From Thermodesulfobium sp. 4217-1 (GTDB lineage: Bacteria; Thermodesulfobiota; Thermodesulfobiia; Thermodesulfobiales; Thermodesulfobiaceae), in NCBI RefSeq assembly GCF_039822205.1, contig NZ_JBAGBW010000019.1, positions 1 to 40,100 of the forward strand: a stretch of DNA of 40,100 nucleotides, given 5' to 3'. How positions within the stretch are numbered: position 1 is the stretch's first letter; every line of letters starts with the position of its first letter. Both the position numbers and the translations under genes were made by a program. The notes below the pieces were generated by a model that was given only the letters and a program-made list of their open reading frames with translations, searched no databases and was not told where the DNA came from. Positions 23,693-31,773 of this stretch are shown here, in pieces.

Positions 23693-25851
23693 TGATTACA
23701 AAAGAGCTAAAAGACAAGATTAAAGATAAGCTGAAAGACAATATCCAGAGAAAGAACCTGGGGACTTTTTCTGAGGTGTATCCAGGAGCACGCGCAAAGG
23801 CTTTCGAAGGATATGATATTGAAGATTTGCGTGAGCAGATTGCAAATATTAAAAAGAACGTAGTTAAAAATTTAGATAAATTAGCTGATCAATTTCAAAG
23901 TGAAGTAGAAAAAAGAGGGGCTATAGTTTATCGCGCCAAAACTGATAAAGACGTTATCGACTACATTATGAAACTTTGCAGAGAGAAAGATGTCAAACTG
24001 GTAGTAAAGAGTAAGTCTATGGTATCTGAAGAGGTAGAGCTAAACGAAGCCTTTAAAAAAGAAGGAATAGAGTCTCAGGAGACCGACTTAGGTGAGTGGA
24101 TAATTCAGATTGCAGGGCATAAGCCTTCGCATATGGTTATGCCTGCTATACATCTAAACAGACAACAGGTGGCAGACTACTTTTCTAAAGAATTAGGCAA
24201 GGATATGGAGCCAGATATACCATTTTTGGTTCATACTGCAAGGGTTCAACTCAGAGAAAAATTTTTGAAAGCTGATATGGGTATTTCTGGAGCTAATATA
24301 GCCGTTGCAGAAAATGGCTCTCTTTTCATAGTGACAAATGAGGGCAATGGAAGGCTTACTGCTACTCTGCCAAGAATTCATGTGATATTGGTAGGTTATG
24401 AGAAATTAGTAGAAAAGATGACAGATGCTATACCGATATTGAGATTCTTACCCAGAAATGCTACAGCTCAAGTTCTAACAAGCTATGTAAACTTGATTTC
24501 TGGTCCATCAGAAGCGATAGTAGAAAATCCTGACGGATCTTTTTCAGTGCAAAAGAAAGAACTGCATATAGTTTTGGTGGATCATGGAAGGCTTGAGATG
24601 GCAAAAGATCCTGTGTTCAAAGAACTTTATCAGTGCATAAGGTGTGCCGCCTGTACGAACGTATGTCCTGTGTATGCGCTTTTGGGCGGTCATGTGTACG
24701 GTCATGTATATAGTGGTGGCATTGGCGCTCTTCTGAACTCATTCATTGGTAGCAAAAATACTGCAGATCAGATTCAAGAGCTTTGTCTTACCTGCGGAAG
24801 GTGTACTGAGGTTTGCGCTGGCAAGATAAATATTCCCGAGCTCATAGTAGAGATGAGAAAAAGGAGTGTAAAAAAAGCTGGTTTGCCTACCCTGCCCAAA
24901 GTGGTATTTCAAAATATAATGTCAAATAGACAGCTTTTTCACAATATGTTAAGAATGGCCAGTCTTGGCCAAAAGCCATTTAAGAGCGGCCCATTTATTA
25001 GAAATTTGCCTATGTTTTTGTCGGGTTATACAAAGGATAGATCTTTGCCTGCTATTGTGGATCAGCCCTTTAGAGATAGGTTTAATGGGCTAAAACAGAA
25101 AAAGGAAACAAAAAAGCAAACAATAGCATTTTTTAGTGGTTGTTTGATCGACTTTGCATATCCTGAGATTGGGGAGGCGGTAGTCGAGAGTCTTAATTGT
25201 GCAGGTTTTAAAGTGAATTTCCCTCAAGATCAGACATGTTGCGGTACGCCTATGTTCTTAATGGGGGACCTTGAAAGTGCTAAAAAGGTTGCTATGCAAA
25301 ATCTTGATGCTATGCAAAAGGAAAATCCAGATTTCATAGTTTTAGCCTGTCCGACTGGTGTAGAGATGTGGGAGAGATACCCAGAATTGATGAAGGATAA
25401 TCAAAGATACTATGAGATTGCTGTAAAGTTTAGTAAGAGAATAAAAGAATATACTTCGTATATCAATGAGCTTTGTGAAAAGGGAGAAATGAAATTAAAA
25501 TCTCTCAAAGGAAGGGGTCTTGTAACGTATCATGATTCCTGTCATCTGAAAAGGGTTTTGGGGATCTTTGAAGAACCAAGAAATATAATAAACAAAACAG
25601 GAATAGATTTTGTAGAAATGAAGCACTGTGATCAGTGTTGTGGTATGGCTGGATCATATTCAGTTAAATTTCCAGAGATCTCAGGAGAGTTAGCCGATCA
25701 AAAGCACAAGGATATAATGGAATCAAAGGCAGATATTGTGCTAGCTGGATGCCCAGCTTGCGTTCTTCAAATTAAGGGCTTAATCGATAAAAAGGGTGGA
25801 AATGTGAAAGTAAGGCACATTGCTGAGTTGATAAAAGAAGCTCTTAAATAA
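23692..25851 (+). CDS. Fused LutB-LutA type Fe-S lactate dehydrogenase component
   Basis: This 719-residue protein joins an N-terminal LUD domain (LutB/LldF, residues 1-300), two ferredoxin motifs (Cys315, 318, 321 and CPVY; Cys365, 368, 371, 375) and two C-terminal CCG domains (TCCGTPMF near residue 517, DQCCGMAGS near residue 645) that correspond to LutA/LldE. The same fusion is known in Desulfovibrio lactate operons. It would oxidise L-lactate to pyruvate at the membrane, with electrons passed to quinone or another carrier. The start is coupled to lutC by TAATG, and a strong terminator follows. No lactate permease is adjacent, so the true substrate may be another 2-hydroxyacid or a product of internal metabolism. 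Confidence 0.88.
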   Translation: MITKELKDKIKDKLKDNIQRKNLGTFSEVYPGARAKAFEGYDIEDLREQIANIKKNVVKNLDKLADQFQSEVEKRGAIVYRAKTDKDVIDYIMKLCREKDVKLVVKSKSMVSEEVELNEAFKKEGIESQETDLGEWIIQIAGHKPSHMVMPAIHLNRQQVADYFSKELGKDMEPDIPFLVHTARVQLREKFLKADMGISGANIAVAENGSLFIVTNEGNGRLTATLPRIHVILVGYEKLVEKMTDAIPILRFLPRNATAQVLTSYVNLISGPSEAIVENPDGSFSVQKKELHIVLVDHGRLEMAKDPVFKELYQCIRCAACTNVCPVYALLGGHVYGHVYSGGIGALLNSFIGSKNTADQIQELCLTCGRCTEVCAGKINIPELIVEMRKRSVKKAGLPTLPKVVFQNIMSNRQLFHNMLRMASLGQKPFKSGPFIRNLPMFLSGYTKDRSLPAIVDQPFRDRFNGLKQKKETKKQTIAFFSGCLIDFAYPEIGEAVVESLNCAGFKVNFPQDQTCCGTPMFLMGDLESAKKVAMQNLDAMQKENPDFIVLACPTGVEMWERYPELMKDNQRYYEIAVKFSKRIKEYTSYINELCEKGEMKLKSLKGRGLVTYHDSCHLKRVLGIFEEPRNIINKTGIDFVEMKHCDQCCGMAGSYSVKFPEISGELADQKHKDIMESKADIVLAGCPACVLQIKGLIDKKGGNVKVRHIAELIKEALK

Positions 25852-25871
25852 AGAGCAACACAGCTTATCCG

Positions 25872-25907
25872 ATGGACAGCACAATTTAAAATGCTGTCCA
25901 TTTTTTA
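25872..25907 (+). terminator. Rho-independent terminator of the lutC-lutBA operon
   Basis: A perfect ten-base-pair stem (ATGGACAGCA/TGCTGTCCAT) around a ten-base AT-rich loop is followed by TTTTTTATTG, 20 bases after the stop. Confidence 0.93.
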
Positions 25908-25948
25908 TTGTTAGTTCTATACCATATTAAAAATTAATTATATATTAT

Positions 25949-25977
25949 TTGTATTTTTTATAGTTCTATGCTAATAT
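25949..25977 (+). promoter_or_regulatory. Promoter-like sequence of the PDZ-protein gene
   Basis: TTGTAT at 25949-25954 and TAATAT at 25972-25977 are separated by 17 bases, 32 bases before the ATG and after the preceding terminator. Each hexamer has one or two mismatches. Confidence 0.45.
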
Positions 25978-26009
25978 TCTATCTTAACCAGTTTTAAGGA
26001 GGGTGTTAA

Positions 26010-27119
26010 ATGAGGGCTAAGATTTTAATTTTTTTATTTGCATTTTTAATGATTTTTTCGAGTGTATCCTTTGCTGTAGAACTAAATTCAAAAGATTTGC
26101 AATGGGAACCAAAATGGTATAAACCTCAGGTTTTAAGTTCTGTTGAATTAGCAAAATCTATTCTTACAAACCTAATGGCTTCTCAGAAATTTTCAACATG
26201 GCTGGGATATATTCCTACAAAGATTGATGCTGATAAATACGGTCTAAGAGTTTTTGGAGTATATGGCGATCAGCAGGAGACTTCTGTTATAAATCTTACT
26301 GAGGTCAGGGATGCGTTTATTTATTACTTACCTAATCTTGATAGGGATTTTAAATGGTGCGTAGTGGTAGTTCTATCTCATCAGGATCCAAGCTTCCAAT
26401 ATTTCAGGACTCAAGATTTAGAGACTGCTCAAAAACTTAGCGATGTAATAAGTACATTTGCTTTAGCAGCTGGGTCTAAGTTGTATACACCTACTGGTAT
26501 TGATTATTTTGTAGATGAAAAAAAGATGGATAAATTAAAAAAAGATACTTGCTGGAGTGAAAATTATGGTGCATTTGTAGAGAGTGTCGAGAGCACTTCG
26601 CCTGCTGATACAGCAGGCTTTAAGCCAAATGATATTATTACAGAAGTCAATGGTGAAAAAGTGAAAGACAATATGGGTTTTGTTGGACTTATCCAGAATG
26701 GTGTGGAGGGAAAGGAGAGTGCACAGTTTAATGTAAAGGTTTATAGAAACAAGACCTTTTTAAATCTTTCTATGACAGTACCAAACTTTAATTATGGAAA
26801 AGAGAAATTAGTATCAGATACAAATCAACAAAAACCTCAAATTTTAAGCAAAGCCAGTCTTGGCATAGACGTAAAATCAATTTCATACTCAACTGATACT
26901 GGAGAGACTTATAATGGCTTGAAGGTATTAAACATAAAGCCAAATGGGTTGGCTGAAGAGTCTGGGATTAAAGTAGGAGATATAATTTTAGAGATAAACG
27001 ATAAGCCAGTTAGAGATATACCTTCTATGGCAAGTATTATCTCAAATGAGATGCCTATTAAGTTTAAAGTCTTAAGAAACGGCGAAATTCTTACGCTTGA
27101 TGCTGCTCAGAGCTTTTAG
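26010..27119 (+). CDS. Secreted protein with two PDZ domains
   Basis: The 369-residue protein has a signal peptide (MRAKILIFLF, cleavage near SFA-VE at residue 22). It has two PDZ domains: residues about 185-258 (AFVESVESTSPADTAGFKPN, then DIITEVNGEKV) and about 283-365 (LKVLNIKPNGLAEESGIKVG, then DIILEINDKPV). Residues 30-180 form an N-terminal domain I do not recognise, and no serine-protease triad is visible. It is therefore not a DegP protease but probably a periplasmic scaffold or sensor that binds protein C termini. GGAGGGTG gives a strong start. It is preceded by its own promoter. Confidence 0.8.
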   Translation: MRAKILIFLFAFLMIFSSVSFAVELNSKDLQWEPKWYKPQVLSSVELAKSILTNLMASQKFSTWLGYIPTKIDADKYGLRVFGVYGDQQETSVINLTEVRDAFIYYLPNLDRDFKWCVVVVLSHQDPSFQYFRTQDLETAQKLSDVISTFALAAGSKLYTPTGIDYFVDEKKMDKLKKDTCWSENYGAFVESVESTSPADTAGFKPNDIITEVNGEKVKDNMGFVGLIQNGVEGKESAQFNVKVYRNKTFLNLSMTVPNFNYGKEKLVSDTNQQKPQILSKASLGIDVKSISYSTDTGETYNGLKVLNIKPNGLAEESGIKVGDIILEINDKPVRDIPSMASIISNEMPIKFKVLRNGEILTLDAAQSF

Positions 27120-27144
27120 AAATGTTGTGCTAAAATCATATTTA

Positions 27145-27417
27145 ATGGGCAAGAAGATTAATGAAAAAATTTATAGATGGGATGGAATAAATTCTGATCA
27201 AGAAATACTAATCAGAAAGATGCTTTATGCTGATCCAGGAGATATCTTATCTAAATATAGTGAAGGCATTTTAAAAGATGTTTTTTTGAGAAATATTCAT
27301 CGATTTAAAAGGAAAAACAGGAGCTTTTGGAAATTAATTTTAGGAGTATCAGACGATGAAGTTGACGAGGCAGCAGCTAAGTGCTTTAGAAGTAGTTCTG
27401 AGTTATGGGATAGATGA
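27145..27417 (+). CDS. Small protein upstream of AbiEii-like remnant (probable antitoxin-side partner)
   Basis: This reading frame starts just after the PDZ gene. The ATG at 27145 gives 90 residues; the frame extends back to a TTG at 27097 inside the PDZ gene, and no ribosome site separates them. The central NIHRFKRKNRSFWKLIL segment recalls small proteins encoded just before AbiEii-type nucleotidyltransferases, and the frame overlaps the next gene by 62 bases. That pairing is the main support. No DNA-binding motif is visible and I cannot name a family. Given the broken partner it may also be decaying. Confidence 0.45.
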   Translation: MGKKINEKIYRWDGINSDQEILIRKMLYADPGDILSKYSEGILKDVFLRNIHRFKRKNRSFWKLILGVSDDEVDEAAAKCFRSSSELWDR

Positions 27418-27784
27418 GGGTTTTTATCTGGCAGGAGGGACTAGTATAATTAAAAAATTAAATTATGATGAGAATTTAAAAATTTCACTTGCTTCAGATG
27501 AAGATATAGCTTGTATGAAAGCATTGGCGATTACACAGATAGGAAGCAAAAAAGATTTTTTTGATTTATGGTATCTATTGAAGAAAAATTTTTGGGGTCT
27601 ATTCACTTTAAGAGAGTTTTTAAGAATAAAGTATAAAAATTTCAATTTTGGTATTTTTTTAAAGGCTTTAACATATTTTGAAGACGCTGATAAAGAAAAT
27701 TTTGTTGACATTGATCCAAAATGGTATGCTATAAAAGATTTTTTTAAAACAAGCGTAAAAAACAAAAACTGGATAAAACTCTAA
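27356..27784 (+). pseudogene. AbiEii/MNT-like nucleotidyltransferase toxin remnant, internal deletion
   Basis: The 142-residue frame matches the ends of an AbiEii-type nucleotidyltransferase: N-terminal LTRQQLSALEVV and GFYLAGGTSI, and C-terminal DIACMKALAITQIGSKKDFFDLWYL followed by the ILKALTYFEDAD-like end. Family members are about 200-260 residues. The piece between GGTSI and the C-terminal half is missing. That piece should carry the GHR(x)SxDxDLF-like catalytic aspartates. The protein should therefore be unable to transfer nucleotides. The frame itself is intact, so the lesion is a clean in-frame deletion of roughly 55 or more codons. It overlaps the upstream small gene and its stop overlaps the convergent lrp stop. 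Confidence 0.72.
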
Positions 27785-28236
27785 ATTAAAATTGAGCCTC
27801 TTTCTTTGAATCTTTTGATTATAATTTCTGATCTTAAGCTTTTCACACCATCAATTGCCTTCAAACTTTCAATAAAATTGCTTGTATGAGTTTGATCTTC
27901 AAATAGGGCGTGAACGTGTAGGTGAGGGAATGAACTCATCTGATATATATTTGTTATTTCTTCTCTTTCCAATAATTCTTCTGCCACTTGATTTATTTTA
28001 GGCCATTCTGTTTCAATCTCAAGATACATTGAGATATTTTTTCCAGCTTTCAATGGATTTACTATTATGGTGAACTTATCTATTATCCCGTTGTCAACGA
28101 GCTTATTTACCCTATCTCTAACTCCAGCTCTGGTTAGGCTTAACATCCTACCAAGTTCTGCATTGCTAAGCCTTCCATTTTCTGATAGATATTTCAATAT
28201 TTGTCTGTCTACTTCGTCTAAGTTTTTAAAGTGCAT
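27781..28236 (-). CDS. Lrp/AsnC family transcriptional regulator
   Basis: This 151-residue regulator has an N-terminal winged helix-turn-helix (VDRQILKYLSENGRLSNAEL, then RMLSLTRAGVRDRVNKL) and a C-terminal RAM ligand-binding domain with the beta-strand pattern around residues 65-140. Lrp/AsnC proteins sense amino acids or related metabolites and often control the neighbouring gene. It is divergent from the TauE permease with 172 bases between them, which makes that transporter a candidate target. An AAGGAG site precedes the ATG. Confidence 0.9.
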   Translation of the reverse strand: MHFKNLDEVDRQILKYLSENGRLSNAELGRMLSLTRAGVRDRVNKLVDNGIIDKFTIIVNPLKAGKNISMYLEIETEWPKINQVAEELLEREEITNIYQMSSFPHLHVHALFEDQTHTSNFIESLKAIDGVKSLRSEIIIKRFKERGSILI

Positions 28237-28343
28237 CCCGACTCCTTACTTATTTTTTTAGTGCAATCATTCTAACAGAAATTTTAGCTTAATTAATAAA
28301 TTTTTTGCGTTATTTCTTACAAAGTAAAATAAAATTATTTTTA

Positions 28344-28373
28344 TTGACCACAATGTATATAATATATTATACT
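28344..28373 (+). promoter_or_regulatory. Promoter of the TauE/SafE permease gene
   Basis: TTGACC at 28344-28349 and TATACT at 28368-28373 are 18 bases apart, in the region shared with the divergent Lrp-family gene. The leader after the expected start site is about 28 bases and includes AAAGGCGGTG. Confidence 0.65.
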
Positions 28374-28408
28374 TATGATTGAAATTAAATTAAAGGCGGT
28401 GCGTTAAT

Positions 28409-29158
28409 ATTTTTATCTATTTAATATTATTTGTGGTTTCTTTTTTTGCTGGTGTCCAAAATGCCCTTGCTGGCGGAGGTTCATTTTTAACTCTGCCTAC
28501 CCTTATGTTTACTGGTTTAAATGCAAGGGCTGCAAATATAACATCAACCATAGCTCTTTTTCCTGGTCAGATTACTACAGGACTTGCTGGCAAAAAGCAC
28601 GTTTCAGATTTACCTCTTGTTTCATTTAAGGTACTATTTTCAATTAGCTTGGTCGGAGGAATAATAGGGGCATTTTTATTAATTAAGACGCCTGTAAAAA
28701 TCTTTGAGTATCTTGTACCTTGGCTGGTTCTTTTTGCCACTCTTGTTTTTATTTGGGGTAGTTATTTTAAGAAAAAAACCGAATCAAACTCTCACATCTC
28801 TCCTACGAAAACCATTATTTCGCAGTTTATAATAGCAATTTATGGAGGATATTTCGGAGGCGGAATTGGCATTTTAATGTTGGCTGCCCTTACTCTTTCT
28901 GGACTTGCTGTGAGAAATGCAGGGGCTACAAAGAACGTTTTGGCTGCTGTGATGAACGCATCGGCGGTAGCGGTGTTTCTCTTTTCAAAGGATATTGCCT
29001 GGACCCAGGCGTTAGTGGCATCTGTTGGCGCGATAATTGGAGGACAGGTCGGGGCGTATGCGCTTCACAGGGTAAACGAAAAATTACTTAGGGTTTTTAT
29101 AATAGTTTTAGGGTTGACTCTTGCAGTAGGGCTGTTTTTCAAGGCAGGAAGCATATAA
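28409..29158 (+). CDS. TauE/SafE family sulfite/anion exporter-like permease
   Basis: This polytopic membrane protein of the TauE/SafE family moves sulfonates, sulfite or related organic anions. Both family repeats are visible: FFAGVQNALAGGGSFLTLP early, and GGYFGGGIGILMLAAL with AGATKNVLAAVMNASA in the second half. The start matters. The first ordinary start is GTG at 28433 (241 residues), but that cuts the first helix in half. The frame is open back to 28391, and an ATT at 28409 stands seven bases after AAAGGCGGTG. It would give FIYLILFVVSFFAGVQ, a full first helix and 249 residues. I list the ATT start with GTG as alternative. Confidence 0.8.
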   Translation: MFIYLILFVVSFFAGVQNALAGGGSFLTLPTLMFTGLNARAANITSTIALFPGQITTGLAGKKHVSDLPLVSFKVLFSISLVGGIIGAFLLIKTPVKIFEYLVPWLVLFATLVFIWGSYFKKKTESNSHISPTKTIISQFIIAIYGGYFGGGIGILMLAALTLSGLAVRNAGATKNVLAAVMNASAVAVFLFSKDIAWTQALVASVGAIIGGQVGAYALHRVNEKLLRVFIIVLGLTLAVGLFFKAGSI

Positions 29159-29161
29159 ATC

Positions 29162-31726
29162 TTAGAGTTTAGGTACCAAACAAAAATTTTCAATTTCTAA
29201 GCTATCCACCAAGCTATTTAATTTATATGCTCTTTTTTTGAGGCTTTCTAAGTCTTTATTTAGTCTATTTTTATCGTTTAGCTCGCTTATTAGTTTTTCG
29301 GTAATTTTATGTAGGGCTACATGATGCGTCTCTATGTCTTTGTATTTTTTAGAATTTGCATATTTTTCAGCGTTTGAATAAAACCACTTTCCAAATGCGC
29401 AATTCTTATAGTCTTTCAGTGTATATAAGCTGTCTTCAAATTTTTTCTCTTTGATAATAGAGTCTATTTTTCTTATAAATCTATAAATTTCATATTTAGC
29501 TTTTATTAGCTCAAAGTCCATTGTTTTCGTGCTCTTTCTTAAAAAGTCTAAAAGAGTGCCATCTAATTTGAAATTCTTTACAAATGATATAAAATCATTT
29601 AGAGGTATCGGTTCAGACAAGAAATATCCCTGCAAGAAATCGCAATTTAAGTGGTTGAATGCAAAAAATAAAAATTCGCTTTCAACCCCTTCTGCGGTTA
29701 TATTGTATTGTAAGTTATCTAACATATGGATTATCGATGAAACAAGAATTGCTAATTTTGGATCCTTTTCGCATTCAAATACAAAGCTCGAATCTATTTT
29801 AATGTTTTTAAAGTCGAAACGGTTTAAATATGACAAAGAAGAGTATCCTGTTCCAAAGTCATCCATATTGAAATATATGCCCATTCTTCCAAGCTCTTCA
29901 ATGTGTTTTTTGGTTCGTTCTACATTTGAGAGGGCTATTGATTCAGTTATTTCAAACCTATAGTGATTTGGGTTAATATTTTTTTTATAAAAAATATTTT
30001 TAAAATTTTCCAAGAAATCATCTGATAAAAATGTCCTGCCGGTGAGATTGGCTGATATGGATATGTTTATGTTGTGATCTTGAAGGGTTTTTAGATCGTT
30101 TAGGCCTCTTTCTATAACGTAGTAGTCAATTTTTTCTATTAAGTCAGACTCCTCGGCAAAAGGTATAAAAGCATACGGTGCTAAAATGCCCCTCTCATTG
30201 TGTCTCCATCTGATAAGAGCTTCTGCATGATTTATGTTTTTAGAGCTTGTGTCAAAGATAGGCTGATAAAATAATTCAAATTCAAATCTTTCAATTGCCT
30301 GAGTTATTTCGGTATGAAAGTATATCTTATTTTCAAAGTCTTTTTGGATCGATTCGCTGTAGAAAACGCACTGCCCCTTTCCAAGTTGCTTCGCCTTTAT
30401 ACACGATGCCTGTGCGAAACTAATTATTGAATCTGTCTCACTTGAATCGATAGGAAATAAAGAAATGCCAAGGCAACTTGACAGCTGGACTTTATTTGAA
30501 TTTATGGTGAACTCTTTCTTTTTTATTCTGCTATTAAGGTCTTTTATGTAATCAGTTGCTTCTTCTGGAGTATTCTTAAGAGATATTATCGCAAATTCGT
30601 CAGATCCAAAATAACAAACGTAATCTTCTTTTTCGCAGGTATCTTGTTCTAAGAAGCGTCCAAAATCTCTTAACAGGGCATCTCCCTTTTCAATTCCATG
30701 TGTGGTGTTTAAATATGCAAAATTGTCTAAGTCTATATAAACTACTATAAAGTTGTTTTTGCCAGCTGCAAGAGCGTTTAACTTATCATAAAAACCCTTA
30801 GTATTTAGAAGCCCCGTTTTTGAGTCGTGAAGCATAAGGTATTCTATCTTTCTGTCTTTATCTTCTAAATCTGAGATATCTACAAAGAAGCTGGTGTAGT
30901 AAATTATCTTGCCATCTTTGTCCTTGATAGTGCTAAGGGTTATGATCTCTGGATATATAGTGCCATCCTTTCTTTTGTTGTATATTTTCCCACTAAAGAA
31001 GCCATCTTCTTTTAATTTCTTCCACATATCGGAGTAAAATTCTTTTGAGTGCATATCTGATTTCAATATAGATGGCTCTTGACCAATTGCTTCATCTTGG
31101 GCATAACCAGTTATTTTGGTAAAGGCAGGATTGGTGTAGATGATTTTATTATCTGAGTCGGTTATTACAATGCCTTGAATAGATCTGCTTAATACGTCTT
31201 CCAAAAGAATTTTTTCCTTCATATTTTCTATTATGCTTAAGACAACTCCAAATGTGCTGGCAAGATTGGACAATATTTCCATCTTTCTGGTAGTAAAAAA
31301 GCCTATTTCGTCAGAATATATGCTCAAAATTCCTGAGATTTTATCGTTTGGTAAGATTGGAAATAGCGCAGCAGATTGAAGGTTGTACTTCTTGGCGTTT
31401 TCATGTATGTATTCAAACCCTTTGTCCAACAAGAGATTGTTAGCTATTAGCGGTTTTTTTTCTTTAATTACGCTCAATGATGTTTGGAGCATTCTCTTTT
31501 TATATTCTGCGCTCTGGTTTATGTATTCAGAGGCTGGGCCATATGGCTTGGAAAATAAAATATCGTCATTTCTTATCATTCCGAGCCAGATAAGTCTAAG
31601 TTTAAAATCTACAGCAATAGTTTCAAGAAGTTTTTCAATTAAAACTTCAGGCTCGTCAATATTTTGCAGAAAAATCTCGTTAGCCCTAGAAGCTATTTTA
31701 GAAAAGTTGTACTCTTTTTGTTCCAT
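29162..31726 (-). CDS. GAF-PAS-GGDEF-EAL-CZB cyclic-di-GMP signalling protein
   Basis: The 854-residue soluble protein has a GAF domain (about 20-165), a PAS domain (about 175-290), a GGDEF domain (295-455), an EAL phosphodiesterase domain (465-715) and a C-terminal CZB-like zinc-binding domain (740-815). The GGDEF signature reads FGSDEF (residues 373-378), so the diguanylate-cyclase site is altered, though one substitution of the second Gly to Ser can be tolerated. The EAL site is intact: EALIRW at 502-507, the EITES glutamate, DDFGTGYSSL and AEGVES. The CZB part has CAFGKWF and HHVALHK, but the first histidine expected in helix 1 is a tyrosine in AKYEIYRF. The net activity predicted is c-di-GMP hydrolysis. 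Its promoter implies a leaderless mRNA. Confidence 0.88.
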   Translation of the reverse strand: MEQKEYNFSKIASRANEIFLQNIDEPEVLIEKLLETIAVDFKLRLIWLGMIRNDDILFSKPYGPASEYINQSAEYKKRMLQTSLSVIKEKKPLIANNLLLDKGFEYIHENAKKYNLQSAALFPILPNDKISGILSIYSDEIGFFTTRKMEILSNLASTFGVVLSIIENMKEKILLEDVLSRSIQGIVITDSDNKIIYTNPAFTKITGYAQDEAIGQEPSILKSDMHSKEFYSDMWKKLKEDGFFSGKIYNKRKDGTIYPEIITLSTIKDKDGKIIYYTSFFVDISDLEDKDRKIEYLMLHDSKTGLLNTKGFYDKLNALAAGKNNFIVVYIDLDNFAYLNTTHGIEKGDALLRDFGRFLEQDTCEKEDYVCYFGSDEFAIISLKNTPEEATDYIKDLNSRIKKKEFTINSNKVQLSSCLGISLFPIDSSETDSIISFAQASCIKAKQLGKGQCVFYSESIQKDFENKIYFHTEITQAIERFEFELFYQPIFDTSSKNINHAEALIRWRHNERGILAPYAFIPFAEESDLIEKIDYYVIERGLNDLKTLQDHNINISISANLTGRTFLSDDFLENFKNIFYKKNINPNHYRFEITESIALSNVERTKKHIEELGRMGIYFNMDDFGTGYSSLSYLNRFDFKNIKIDSSFVFECEKDPKLAILVSSIIHMLDNLQYNITAEGVESEFLFFAFNHLNCDFLQGYFLSEPIPLNDFISFVKNFKLDGTLLDFLRKSTKTMDFELIKAKYEIYRFIRKIDSIIKEKKFEDSLYTLKDYKNCAFGKWFYSNAEKYANSKKYKDIETHHVALHKITEKLISELNDKNRLNKDLESLKKRAYKLNSLVDSLEIENFCLVPKL

Positions 31727-31734
31727 AATAGGTT

Positions 31735-31764
31735 ATTATATTTTAATTTTTAATAAGTTGTCAA
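31735..31764 (-). promoter_or_regulatory. Strong promoter of the GGDEF-EAL gene, predicted leaderless
   Basis: On the minus strand TTGACA (31764-31759) and TATAAT (31740-31735) match the consensus exactly with 18 bases between. Only eight bases separate the -10 box from the ATG at 31726, so the transcript should start at or within a few bases of the start codon. There is no ribosome site in that stretch. Confidence 0.85.
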
Positions 31765-31773
31765 ACGACTTTT

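Noticed and set aside
25912-25969. Direct repeat TAGTTCTAT at 25912-25920 and 25961-25969 before the PDZ gene
   Set aside because: Only nine bases in AT-rich DNA, with a spacing that is not near a whole number of helical turns. This is too weak to call an operator.
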